Assembly (NCBI GenBank): GCA_002436185.1
Contig: DJKX01000032.1
Location: 62,001 to 126,000 of the forward strand
Source of the DNA: Fidelibacterota bacterium UBA6531
GTDB lineage: Bacteria > Fidelibacterota > Marinisomatia > Marinisomatales > TCS55
Reading direction: 5' to 3'
Length of the DNA stretch: 64,000 bases
Below, piece by piece: positions 1 through 7,867 of this stretch (position 1 is the first letter of the stretch; every line of letters starts with the position of its first letter). The notes below the pieces were generated by a model. It did not search any database. It was given only the letters and a program-made list of their open reading frames with translations, and was not told where the DNA came from. The translations under genes were made by a program, and so were the position numbers.

Positions 1-59
1 CCGCTAACTTGCGGGTGAAGCAATGCAGATGCGAAAAGTAAAATTAGTGTGTGTTTCAT
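1..59 (-). CDS. Start of a secreted or outer-membrane protein under TPP riboswitch control (partial)
   Basis: Only the first 19 codons and part of the next lie in the window; the gene continues beyond base 1. The visible N-terminus, MKHTLILLFASALLHPQVSG, is a short positive end followed by a hydrophobic stretch, as in a signal peptide. The ATG lies just after the conserved 3' end of a TPP riboswitch, and the purine-rich AGGAAGG that serves as ribosome binding site belongs to that riboswitch. From riboswitch plus signal peptide I infer an exported protein of thiamine uptake or salvage, such as a TonB-dependent receptor, but the visible part cannot identify the family. Confidence 0.7.
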   Translation of the reverse strand, partial: MKHTLILLFASALLHPQVS

Positions 60-61
60 AA

Positions 62-139
62 TCCTTCCTACGCTGGTATTACCCAGATCAGGTTCACGGG
101 TGTTTTCTCAGCAATTCCATCAAGTCGGAAAAGCACCCC
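62..139 (-). promoter_or_regulatory. TPP riboswitch (THI element)
   Basis: Read on the minus strand, the segment starts with GGGGTGC, has CTGAGAA followed by ACCCGTGAACCTGATCTGG, and ends with GTAATACCAGCGTAGGAAGG. These are the conserved thi-box blocks in the right order and spacing. The 3' block contains the purine-rich ribosome binding site, three bases before the ATG of the next gene. Control is therefore probably translational: bound thiamine pyrophosphate would hide the binding site. I see no U-tracted terminator between riboswitch and start codon. Confidence 0.95.
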
Positions 140-181
140 AATCGATGATTGAATTTACAAACAAACTATTAAAAATGATTA

Positions 182-208
182 ATTGATTGTCGATCAGGTT
201 CAATCAAT
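182..208. repeat. 8-bp inverted repeat between divergent genes
   Basis: ATTGATTG (182-189) and CAATCAAT (201-208) form a perfect inverted repeat with an 11-base gap. It lies between the riboswitch-controlled gene and the OPT transporter gene. It could be an operator for either, but the region is AT-rich and no regulator is identified. The rest of 140-280 shows no convincing promoter. Confidence 0.4.
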
Positions 209-280
209 CATTCAATCACACTCCTTGCTGAGCACATCCTTTTAATTCTATTTTCGCCAACAACAAATGATAGGATTCTA

Positions 281-2149
281 ATGACTAACCACAAACCTCT
301 TCCAGAAATAACGATTAAAGCACTTTTATTAGGTGTCGTCCTTTCCATGATACTCGCCGGAGCCAACGCATATTTGGGTTTATTCGCCGGTATGACTGTG
401 TCCGCCTCCATCCCTGCTGCAGTCATATCCATGGGGATTCTTTCCTTATTTAAAAAATCAAATATTTTAGAAAACAATATTGTTCAAACAGCCGCTTCTG
501 CCGGCGAATCGCTTGCAGCAGGTGTGATTTTTACTATTCCAGCACTTGTATTACTGGGGTATTGGGAAACATTCAATTATATGGAAGTTGCAAAAATTGC
601 CGCAATAGGCGGCGTGATTGGTGTCTTATTTACCATTCCATTACGAAGAGCATTAATTGTGGTCGCAAAACTCAAATATCCGGAAGGTATTGCAACAGCG
701 GAAGTTCTTCGAGCCGGAGAAGATGCTCGGCAAGGCAATGAAACAGATGCAGCCGGTGGATTAAAAACAATCGGTATTGCCGGTTTGATCGGTGGAGGAA
801 TGAAAGTGTGTCAGCAGGGATTTGCCATGTGGCATGCAGAAGTTGCCGGTGCGGCAGCCTTTGGACGATCTATTTTCGGAATTGGGACAGATCTCTCCCC
901 CGCTCTTATTTCTGTAGGATATATCGTCGGCAGGAATATTGGTATTCTGGTTGTGGCAGGTGGATTGATTTCATGGGCTGTGGCGATTCCCATTTATACA
1001 GCAATTAATGGATTTGAAGGCGATGCCATGGATGCTGCATGGAATATTTGGAATGCGAAAATTCGTTATTTGGGTGTAGGCGCTATGGTTGTAGGCGGTG
1101 TCTGGTCATTGATTAAATTATTTAAACCATTGGTCGTTGGTATTAAAGCAAGTCTTGATGCAGTAAAACATCGTCAGTCCGGGGCGGATGTACCAAAGGA
1201 AGAACAGGATATTCCCATCAATTATGTGGGCTATGCTTTGATTGCATTACTCGTACCTGTTTTCTTTTTATATCTGGGAATCATTGAATCAGTCGGGATT
1301 GCAGCTCTTTTGGCAGTTATCATGACGATATTCGGTTTCTTATTCTCTGCCGTGGCAGCGTATATGGCCGGTGTAGTAGGCTCTTCAAATAATCCCATTT
1401 CCGGAGTAACCATTGCTACAATATTATTTTCATCTTTGTTATTGTTAGCCTTATTAGGTACCGGTTCAGAAGTTGGTGCTGCGGGAGCAATTATGGTAGG
1501 TGCGGTTGTCTGCTGTGCTGCTGCCATCGGCGGTGACAATATGCAGGATTTGAAAACAGGACACATTGTGGGTGCAACTCCCTGGAAACAGCAAGTTATG
1601 CAGGTTGTGGGAACTGTCAGCGCGGCTGTGGTGCTGGGACTGGTTTTGGACATACTCCATACTGCCTATACAATCGGTTCTCCGACACTTTCCGCACCCC
1701 AGGCGACACTGATGAAATCAGTGGCCGATGGCGTCTTTACGGGCAACTTACCTTGGGATTTCGTTTATATGGGTGCTCTCATCGCCGTTATAATCATTCT
1801 TATCGATATAAGGCAGGAAAAGCGCGGTTCCGACTTTCGTGTCCCCGTGTTGGCTGTGGCTGTAGGAATATATCTACCCATAACATTAACCGTACCCATT
1901 TTCATCGGCGGTATGATTAATCATCTGGGCAAAATAGCGGGTGCATCAAAAACCGCCGAAAAGAAAGGTCTGCTTTTGGCCTCCGGTCTTATTACCGGTG
2001 AAGCACTCATGGGCATCCTTGTGGCTGTTCCCATTTTCCTTTCAGGGAATAAAAACTGGTGGCCGAATTTTCATGGTTTTGAATTTCTTGGACCTATTGC
2101 TTTTCTTGCTGTGATTTACTGGCTCTACACATCTGTTTCTAAAAAATGA
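281..2149 (+). CDS. OPT family oligopeptide transporter
   Basis: A 622-residue integral membrane protein that is hydrophobic throughout. The N-terminal helices (GANAYLGLFAGMTVSASIP, about residues 28-46), the KYPEGIATAEVLRAGE segment near residues 132-147 and the QDLKTGHIVGATPWKQQ segment near 422-438 are typical of bacterial OPT transporters, which import small peptides or metal chelates in symport. The substrate here is unknown. The ATG has an AGGA ribosome binding site a few bases upstream. The stop overlaps the start of the adenosine deaminase gene as ATGA, so the two are probably translated together. Confidence 0.93.
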   Translation: MTNHKPLPEITIKALLLGVVLSMILAGANAYLGLFAGMTVSASIPAAVISMGILSLFKKSNILENNIVQTAASAGESLAAGVIFTIPALVLLGYWETFNYMEVAKIAAIGGVIGVLFTIPLRRALIVVAKLKYPEGIATAEVLRAGEDARQGNETDAAGGLKTIGIAGLIGGGMKVCQQGFAMWHAEVAGAAAFGRSIFGIGTDLSPALISVGYIVGRNIGILVVAGGLISWAVAIPIYTAINGFEGDAMDAAWNIWNAKIRYLGVGAMVVGGVWSLIKLFKPLVVGIKASLDAVKHRQSGADVPKEEQDIPINYVGYALIALLVPVFFLYLGIIESVGIAALLAVIMTIFGFLFSAVAAYMAGVVGSSNNPISGVTIATILFSSLLLLALLGTGSEVGAAGAIMVGAVVCCAAAIGGDNMQDLKTGHIVGATPWKQQVMQVVGTVSAAVVLGLVLDILHTAYTIGSPTLSAPQATLMKSVADGVFTGNLPWDFVYMGALIAVIIILIDIRQEKRGSDFRVPVLAVAVGIYLPITLTVPIFIGGMINHLGKIAGASKTAEKKGLLLASGLITGEALMGILVAVPIFLSGNKNWWPNFHGFEFLGPIAFLAVIYWLYTSVSKK

Positions 2150-3207
2150 GAATAACTCACGCTTTACTTAAGCGACTCCCGAAAGTAGAACTCCATTGCC
2201 ATTTGGACGGAAGTCTGCGGGTTGAAACCGTATTTGACCTGGCTCAAAAAGATAACATTAAGCTTCCGGGTTCAAATATTGATGACCTTCGAAAAGCATT
2301 AGTCATTGGTAACAAACGAGGATCTCTGGAAGAGTACCTTTCCCGGTTTGATATTACATTAAGCGTCATGCAGACTCCGGAAAGTTTGGAACGCTGCGCC
2401 TACGAATTAATAGAGGATGTTGCAAAAGAAAATGTCCGCTACATTGAAATTCGCTACTCCCCTATTCTCCATACACAAAAGGACATGACTGCTGAAGATT
2501 CGATTCTTTCAGTTCGCGCAGGTTTACGTAAAGCAAAAAAAGATTTTGGTGTAAAGTCGGGAATTATTGTGTGCGGTATTCGAAATATTTCTGCTGAAAT
2601 TTCTTTAAAATTAGCAGACATAACCGTACGTTATAAAAACAGAGGTGTTGTTGGGTTTGATCTTGCAGGAGCTGAAGAAAATTTTCCGGCAAAAGAACAC
2701 CGCGAAGCGTTTTATCTCATCCACAACAACAATGTCAATGCCACTATTCACGCCGGGGAAGCCTTTGGGCCGGCATCTATCCACCAGGCAATCCATTATT
2801 GCGGGGCCCACCGCATCGGCCATGGAACGCGGCTGAAAGAAGATAAGGTACTCATGCAGTTTATAAATGATCGTCGTATTCCATTGGAAATTTGCCTGAC
2901 GTCAAACTGGCAAACTCGAAGCATTCGCTCTTTAAAATATCATCCAATCAAATATTATTATGATCAAGGAATTCGCGTTACACTAAATACGGATAATCGC
3001 CTCATGTCCGGAACAACACTCACAGATGAATTTCAATTGGCTAGAAGATTATTTGGCTTTGGATTGTATGATTTTCGAGAATTCACCATCATTGCAATGA
3101 AAAGCGCCTTCATGCATTATGATGAACGAAAAATAATGATAAAAAATATTGCAGAAGAATTGGAATCAGAATTCGGAATCATGCCCGAATATGTACAACA
3201 GAATTAA
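2146..3207 (+). CDS. add: Adenosine deaminase
   Basis: A 353-residue amidohydrolase that converts adenosine or deoxyadenosine to inosine and ammonia in purine salvage. The zinc ligands of the HCHLDGS motif are H17 and H19; HAGE gives H202 and the proton donor E205; HRIGHGTRL follows, and the zinc-binding aspartate lies in LNTDNR. Many family members have TDDP at the last motif; the TDN form is also known in bacterial adenosine deaminases and keeps the metal-binding aspartate, so the gene looks active. It overlaps the OPT gene by 4 bases. Its stop overlaps that of the convergent next gene (TTAA shared), leaving no room for a terminator. Confidence 0.93.
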   Translation: MRITHALLKRLPKVELHCHLDGSLRVETVFDLAQKDNIKLPGSNIDDLRKALVIGNKRGSLEEYLSRFDITLSVMQTPESLERCAYELIEDVAKENVRYIEIRYSPILHTQKDMTAEDSILSVRAGLRKAKKDFGVKSGIIVCGIRNISAEISLKLADITVRYKNRGVVGFDLAGAEENFPAKEHREAFYLIHNNNVNATIHAGEAFGPASIHQAIHYCGAHRIGHGTRLKEDKVLMQFINDRRIPLEICLTSNWQTRSIRSLKYHPIKYYYDQGIRVTLNTDNRLMSGTTLTDEFQLARRLFGFGLYDFREFTIIAMKSAFMHYDERKIMIKNIAEELESEFGIMPEYVQQN

Positions 3208-3407
3208 TTTTCTTTTTTTCTCATTTTAGTTTTTACTTTATCCACCCATTTGCGCAAAGGCGGAAACACACTACTCAATAATAACAAACCCGGAATGCCA
3301 AACATCCAGCCCTGAAAAATGGGAACAAGACCGCCAATTAGCCCTATTATAACCAATACGACTCCCACAATAATCTTAATTGTTTTCTTTACAGTTTTTT
3401 TTATCAT
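3204..3407 (-). CDS. Small two-helix membrane protein (PGPGW/DUF454-like)
   Basis: A 67-residue protein with a lysine-rich N-terminus, a first membrane helix at about residues 11-30, a short turn, a second hydrophobic stretch around GIPGLLLLSSVF, and a very basic C-terminus (KVKTKMRKKEN). The layout and the GLVPI..GIPGLLLL core resemble small proteins of the PGPGW/DUF454-like group, whose function is unknown. The gene directly follows the PorZ-like gene with no gap and ends convergently inside the stop of add. Confidence 0.7.
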   Translation of the reverse strand: MIKKTVKKTIKIIVGVVLVIIGLIGGLVPIFQGWMFGIPGLLLLSSVFPPLRKWVDKVKTKMRKKEN

Positions 3408-5741
3408 TTAATTTCTGATTACAGCAATTTTAGAAAAAGAAGATGCTCCATTCTTATCATACACTGCAACGAGATATACACCTGTAAACACCCAATCACC
3501 TGCTTCATCCCGGCCATCCCAAAACGCCTGGTAACCTTCCACATCAGCACGTGATTCTATCGTTTTCAATACCTTGCCGGTCAGGGTCATTATCATACAA
3601 GAGGATCCATCCATTAAACCATCTATCGTAAGGGGTGTAACAGTTGGAACACAAAATGGACTGGGGAAAATGTCCACACTAGAATAAGACGTATTCTCCT
3701 TAGCAAAAGGAATTTTCAATACACTGATTCCTTTGTCCGTAGCAATATACGCCAAACCTGTTTCATCAAATGCCACTGAATTAATATTATTGGATAACAG
3801 GTAACTATTTTCTGAAGTAAGCCCGTTGATATCCGGCCAATATGATGCAGATGATGTTAATACATAGACGCCTTGCGTTGGTGAAGCAACCCAAATATTA
3901 TCTCGGGGATCAATCCGCAGTTTAGATCCTAAACTGAAGGAAATATTGGGAAAATAAGTAAAGCCATAAAACGCCACAGGATTTGAATTTGAATATTGGA
4001 GTGTCAATCCATTCAAACCTTTCGGTGTTAATACATACAAAACATCATTACTATTTACTCCCAATGACCAGACAGAATTGGTAGATGCATCTGAAATGGC
4101 ATTTACGTTGGTCCATTCTGTTTCATCGGGATTAGTAGGATCTCCGGTATAATCCAGCATGGCTATTCCGCCATTACTAGCTCCACCCACATTATGATTA
4201 TCTTCAAACGAACCGATCCATATTCGGCCCCATGAATCTAAATCAATAGTATTGGGCGTCAAGCTCAATGCTCCTCCAGAACCGGTAACATTATATGCCC
4301 CCCAAGTATTATCCGGAGTAAGAACTTTTAATGGTTCAAAATTCGTTGTGGCGTAGGTATCGGCAATCCAAAGATTGCCGTATGGATCTTTTTCAATATC
4401 CTTTACAATCAAGTATTGATCGTAAAAATAATCAAGATGATTTGTATCTATCAGTGTAAAATTTTCAGGCTTATCTACATCAATCACAACGATGCCGCCA
4501 CCATGAACCCGAGGTTCAGGATATGTACCACGAATTCCGCAATAGAGCAGCCCATCCAGCCCTTCTTCTATATCGGTAATGTAATTTCCAAAATGAACCG
4601 GAATCGTATCTGCTACGAATCGTGAATAATCCTTATTATTAGAAATGATAAGATCATCACCATTAATCCCTACAATGTTCCGCCAACCGTTTGCTTCTTT
4701 AATCATTAGACCAAACTTTGAACCTGCCACAAGTCGGCCATCAGAGAGTACATGAAGAGCAGAAACATTATTCATCAACAAACTGTTCGGTTTCTGACGA
4801 ATAAACGTTCGACTATTTTCATCTAAAAACAACAAGCCCGTTGTCGTTCCCGCAACTTTCGTTCCATCAGCTAAATTAAAGATTCTTTTAAACCTTTCAC
4901 CGGGACGCTCTGACCATGATATAGCTGTTGAACTCATTTTGAGGAAATTTTTGACAAGAAGACCCCAGATTATTCCCTCTTCATCCTTTATTATATCTAC
5001 CAATTCATAAGAATCATGATAATGGTCCCACACTAAAGATGACGAACCTGTCTGGGTATTGAATTCATAAATATCATTTTCCATGAGCAATAATATATCG
5101 CTACCGTTTTGCTTAAAAATAGATATTAATCCTGTTAATTCATCATTTTGCTGCCAATTTGCAGGATCTTTTAAATTTGACTTCCAGTTTCCGGAAAACA
5201 TACCCTGATCAGTTCCCACGTAGAGCATTTCACCGCTCAATACTAAACCCGAAATTTCATTCAATGTTACAGGCCAATTATTGTATACATCTTTATAAAA
5301 AAACTTTTCTCCGTCAAAACGAAACTCCATGATTCCCCAATCCTGGTTTTGCTGAAATGCAGCAAATACAATGGTATCAGCTATGGCAAAATCCACAATA
5401 AATGTGAGATTATAATCAAAGGATTCCAAAACTGAAAACTGTTCATCCAAAATTTGTATAAACCCATCCGGAGAAGCACCCCCGATCCAATATTGATTAT
5501 ATGTATCAATTTTGACAATTGATACATCAGTACCATTCAAACCGTGTATTTTTGTAAATGTTTCAAACTCATCCTGAACACGGTCGTATACCAGTAAACC
5601 ACCATTGGTGGCACTTACTAATAAGGAATCGACTTCTACCATATCAGCAATTTCCAATGGCGATGTATAGGCATCCCAATCACCAACATGAACTTGACTA
5701 AATAGAACGTGAATTAGAAATAATGAATAAAATTTTCTCAT
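3408..5741 (-). CDS. PorZ-like beta-propeller protein with type IX sorting domain
   Basis: About 777 residues from the chosen ATG at 5741, which gives a signal peptide (MRKFYSLFLIHVLFSQ) and a 4-base ATGA overlap with the protease gene upstream; an in-frame ATG ten codons earlier is less likely. The mature start (VGDWDAYTSPLEIADM..) is followed by repeated propeller blades of the two-component-regulator type (NGGLLVYD, DTYNQYWIGG, DPYGNLWIAD, DSWGRIWIG, DPRDNIWVASPTQGVYVL). The last 90 residues form a FlgD-like / type IX sorting domain ending in FTGVYLVAVYDKNGASSFSKI. This architecture matches PorZ, a surface component of the type IX attachment complex. A general propeller protein secreted by the system is the alternative. 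Confidence 0.7.
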   Translation of the reverse strand: MRKFYSLFLIHVLFSQVHVGDWDAYTSPLEIADMVEVDSLLVSATNGGLLVYDRVQDEFETFTKIHGLNGTDVSIVKIDTYNQYWIGGASPDGFIQILDEQFSVLESFDYNLTFIVDFAIADTIVFAAFQQNQDWGIMEFRFDGEKFFYKDVYNNWPVTLNEISGLVLSGEMLYVGTDQGMFSGNWKSNLKDPANWQQNDELTGLISIFKQNGSDILLLMENDIYEFNTQTGSSSLVWDHYHDSYELVDIIKDEEGIIWGLLVKNFLKMSSTAISWSERPGERFKRIFNLADGTKVAGTTTGLLFLDENSRTFIRQKPNSLLMNNVSALHVLSDGRLVAGSKFGLMIKEANGWRNIVGINGDDLIISNNKDYSRFVADTIPVHFGNYITDIEEGLDGLLYCGIRGTYPEPRVHGGGIVVIDVDKPENFTLIDTNHLDYFYDQYLIVKDIEKDPYGNLWIADTYATTNFEPLKVLTPDNTWGAYNVTGSGGALSLTPNTIDLDSWGRIWIGSFEDNHNVGGASNGGIAMLDYTGDPTNPDETEWTNVNAISDASTNSVWSLGVNSNDVLYVLTPKGLNGLTLQYSNSNPVAFYGFTYFPNISFSLGSKLRIDPRDNIWVASPTQGVYVLTSSASYWPDINGLTSENSYLLSNNINSVAFDETGLAYIATDKGISVLKIPFAKENTSYSSVDIFPSPFCVPTVTPLTIDGLMDGSSCMIMTLTGKVLKTIESRADVEGYQAFWDGRDEAGDWVFTGVYLVAVYDKNGASSFSKIAVIRN

Positions 5742-6814
5742 GGTATTTGGAATGGTACCGGAATAAAACATAGAAAAAAGATCATCAAGCAGGCATAGCC
5801 TATATACATATTCTCTTTGGAGAGAGGTGTTTTTATATCATGAATTGGTGGATGTTTCGTGGAGCGCATGAGTGCGAGAATCAGTACACCCCAAATGAGC
5901 CAGTTCAATGATAAAAAACTCAATGGTAATAATGTCAGGAACGCTGCTTTTGCTACCGTTTTATGTTTTTCCCCCAACATGGCATAGGCAATATGACCAC
6001 CGTCCAATTGACTGATGGGGAGCAGATTCAGCATGGTTACCAACAAGCCTATCCAACCGGCGAAAGCCACTGGATGGAGCAGTATGTCCATATTCTCCGG
6101 TAAACCGGGATGAATAACAAATGTCAGTAATTTCATCAATATAGAATCGCCTAGAATAATACCCACTTGTTCACTATCCACTGTAACGACAGATGAAATC
6201 ATTAAGCCAATGATCAATGCCGGCACTGCAATTATAAATCCCGCTATGGGTCCGGCAGCACCAATTTGCAGAAGTGCGTCCCGTCGATAAATGGGCGACT
6301 TGATTTTAATAAATGCACCAAATGTTCCAATAAGAAAAAGAAAGGGCGGCGCCGGAATAAAGTACGGCAACGTGGCGTCTACATTATGCTTCATGGCGTA
6401 ATAATAATGACCGAATTCATGGCAGCCCAAAATTAACAGCAGTGTAAACGAAAAAGGAATCCCTTTCGTTATTTCCATGGGGTTGGAAAAAATATTCGCT
6501 CCTTCCATCATGGAGCCGGCAATAAGCGTAGTTAATACAGTGGCTAAAAATAATCCAAGGTGGAGCTTTGGAATTTTAGGGATGCGTAAAATAACATTTG
6601 CTTCCCCACTGCCGGTTATAGTTATGACTTCATTTTCCGAGGAGATTAAATAATCAAATGGTTCTTTATTGAGTATGCGTTGGACATCTCCAATATCTGA
6701 ACCGGACAACAAGCGGCCGATAGCGATCCATGAACCATTGGATTGGCCAATCTGCTTTAACAGAAAATTACCATCCAGTTTGGCAAGAGTTTGCCGAAAT
6801 TGTGCTTCATTCAT
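5738..6814 (-). CDS. Site-2 protease family membrane metalloprotease (M50)
   Basis: 358 residues. An N-terminal soluble part of about 90 residues is followed by several membrane helices. The zinc motif HEFGH (H132, E133, H136) lies in one helix and the third-ligand motif LDGGH lies further on, the arrangement of site-2 intramembrane proteases. The sequence after the first motif (MKHNVDATLPYFIPAPP) resembles the EGY-type branch found in plants and bacteria. Its substrate is unknown; families of this kind cleave anti-sigma factors or small membrane proteins. It is the first gene of the set with the PorZ-like gene and overlaps it by 4 bases. Confidence 0.9.
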   Translation of the reverse strand: MNEAQFRQTLAKLDGNFLLKQIGQSNGSWIAIGRLLSGSDIGDVQRILNKEPFDYLISSENEVITITGSGEANVILRIPKIPKLHLGLFLATVLTTLIAGSMMEGANIFSNPMEITKGIPFSFTLLLILGCHEFGHYYYAMKHNVDATLPYFIPAPPFLFLIGTFGAFIKIKSPIYRRDALLQIGAAGPIAGFIIAVPALIIGLMISSVVTVDSEQVGIILGDSILMKLLTFVIHPGLPENMDILLHPVAFAGWIGLLVTMLNLLPISQLDGGHIAYAMLGEKHKTVAKAAFLTLLPLSFLSLNWLIWGVLILALMRSTKHPPIHDIKTPLSKENMYIGYACLMIFFLCFIPVPFQIP

Positions 6815-6897
6815 AATTAGTTCATTCTACACATGTTTATTTAAAAGGTTGCACGACTTTTTCTTTCTTGTTTCCGAAACCTTCACGAAGTTTACGC

Positions 6898-7284
6898 ATG
6901 AAAAAGCTGTCATTCTTCTTCTTACTCACCGGAATTATGTTTTCCCAACCGATTAAGATCGATGTTCGCCCTCGAATCGTCGATGACAAAACCGTTAGCA
7001 TTGTGGTTCAAATTGACAATAAATCCAGACGATCCATTAATCATCTTGAAGGGTTTATTAATGTTGTTACGGATGATGGTAATGTTCTTAAAGAAAAACG
7101 ACTCATTATCATCGGTCCAAACGATCCGGCCCTTCAGAATGAAATGACAGTTTCCCGATCAATAACGCTAAACTTAATTGATCCCTTCCCTGCTTATAAA
7201 TTCAATGTGAGTAAAATTACGTTTTCCGGTGATTATCGAGTGTATACATTTCATCCGGAGATTGGGTTTTATAGAGTGGATTAG
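6898..7284 (+). CDS. Small exported protein of unknown function
   Basis: A 128-residue protein. The ATG at 6898 is preferred because it begins a clean signal peptide (MKKLSFFFLLTGIMFSQ); an in-frame ATG at 6868 would add ten unlikely residues. The mature part alternates hydrophobic and polar residues (SIVVQIDNKSRR, LEGFINVVTDDG, YKFNVSKITFSGDYRVYTF), suggesting an all-beta, immunoglobulin-like fold. No family is recognised. It is the only plus-strand gene between 3.2 and 26.7 kb and is transcribed divergently from the protease gene. Confidence 0.75.
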   Translation: MKKLSFFFLLTGIMFSQPIKIDVRPRIVDDKTVSIVVQIDNKSRRSINHLEGFINVVTDDGNVLKEKRLIIIGPNDPALQNEMTVSRSITLNLIDPFPAYKFNVSKITFSGDYRVYTFHPEIGFYRVD

Positions 7285-7288
7285 AAAT

Positions 7289-7318
7289 AAGAATTGGGAA
7301 TAAAAACCTGGAATTCTT
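7289..7318. terminator. Possible weak bidirectional terminator
   Basis: AAGAATT (7289-7295) and AATTCTT (7312-7318) form a 7-bp AT-rich stem with a 16-base loop, between the convergent ends of the small exported protein and the next minus-strand gene. The T-tracts on both sides are short, so this is only a weak candidate. Confidence 0.35.
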
Positions 7319-7345
7319 TATTCTGTATCTTAATCCAATTTAATC

Positions 7346-7867
7346 CTACTGTTTTTCAGAATGTTTGTTATACTTCCCTTCCAGTAATTCCGCCGGGCTG
7401 TGCTTATCCATTCGTATGTGCAGATCATTGATCCAAAACTTGGTCTGCTGCACATAGGCATCGATTATCTTTAACGGAATACGTTCTCCATACATATTGG
7501 TAATAATCATTGCGGATGGAACCGGTACATAAACCATCAAGGGATCTGCATAAAAATTATTCAGCGAGCGTACTAATTCCTTTGGATTCAAATAATCGAT
7601 CGTTTCAGCATAAATACTGTCTGCTAATCCCTGTTCCACTGACCAGGTTTTTAAATAGAAAAACAAACGCCCGTCCAAAACACCACTTACATATGCAGCT
7701 TTAATTCGATATTCCATATCCAAGTTGCCGTTTGCCAGTTGATTAACACGTTTCCAATCACCCCCATCCCAGAATAAGCGATTTTGCTGTTGACTGAAGG
7801 CTTCCTTTGGAAGCAGGATAAGGATTAGGATGAGGATAAGAAATTTGGGAAATACGTTTTTCTTCAT
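7346..7867 (-). CDS. Exported protein of unknown function
   Basis: 173 residues starting with an obvious signal peptide: MKKNVFPK, then a run of I and L, ending near EAFSQQQ. The mature part (LFWDGGDWKRVNQLANG, YRIKAAYVSGVLDGRLF, YADPLMVYVPVPSAMII) is not a family I recognise by name; it looks like a small periplasmic all-alpha protein. It overlaps the oligopeptidase B gene upstream by 4 bases, so the two are probably co-expressed. Confidence 0.75.
   Translation of the reverse strand: MKKNVFPKFLILILILILLPKEAFSQQQNRLFWDGGDWKRVNQLANGNLDMEYRIKAAYVSGVLDGRLFFYLKTWSVEQGLADSIYAETIDYLNPKELVRSLNNFYADPLMVYVPVPSAMIITNMYGERIPLKIIDAYVQQTKFWINDLHIRMDKHSPAELLEGKYNKHSEKQ

Noticed and set aside
1231..1653. 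Minus-strand frame of 140 codons inside the OPT gene
   Set aside because: It is a shadow of the OPT gene; the translation is low-complexity, rich in T, A and P, with no family resemblance.
2980..3000. Loss of the second aspartate of the TDDP motif in adenosine deaminase
   Set aside because: The TDN form is known in other bacterial adenosine deaminases and the metal-binding aspartate is kept, so it is not evidence of inactivation.
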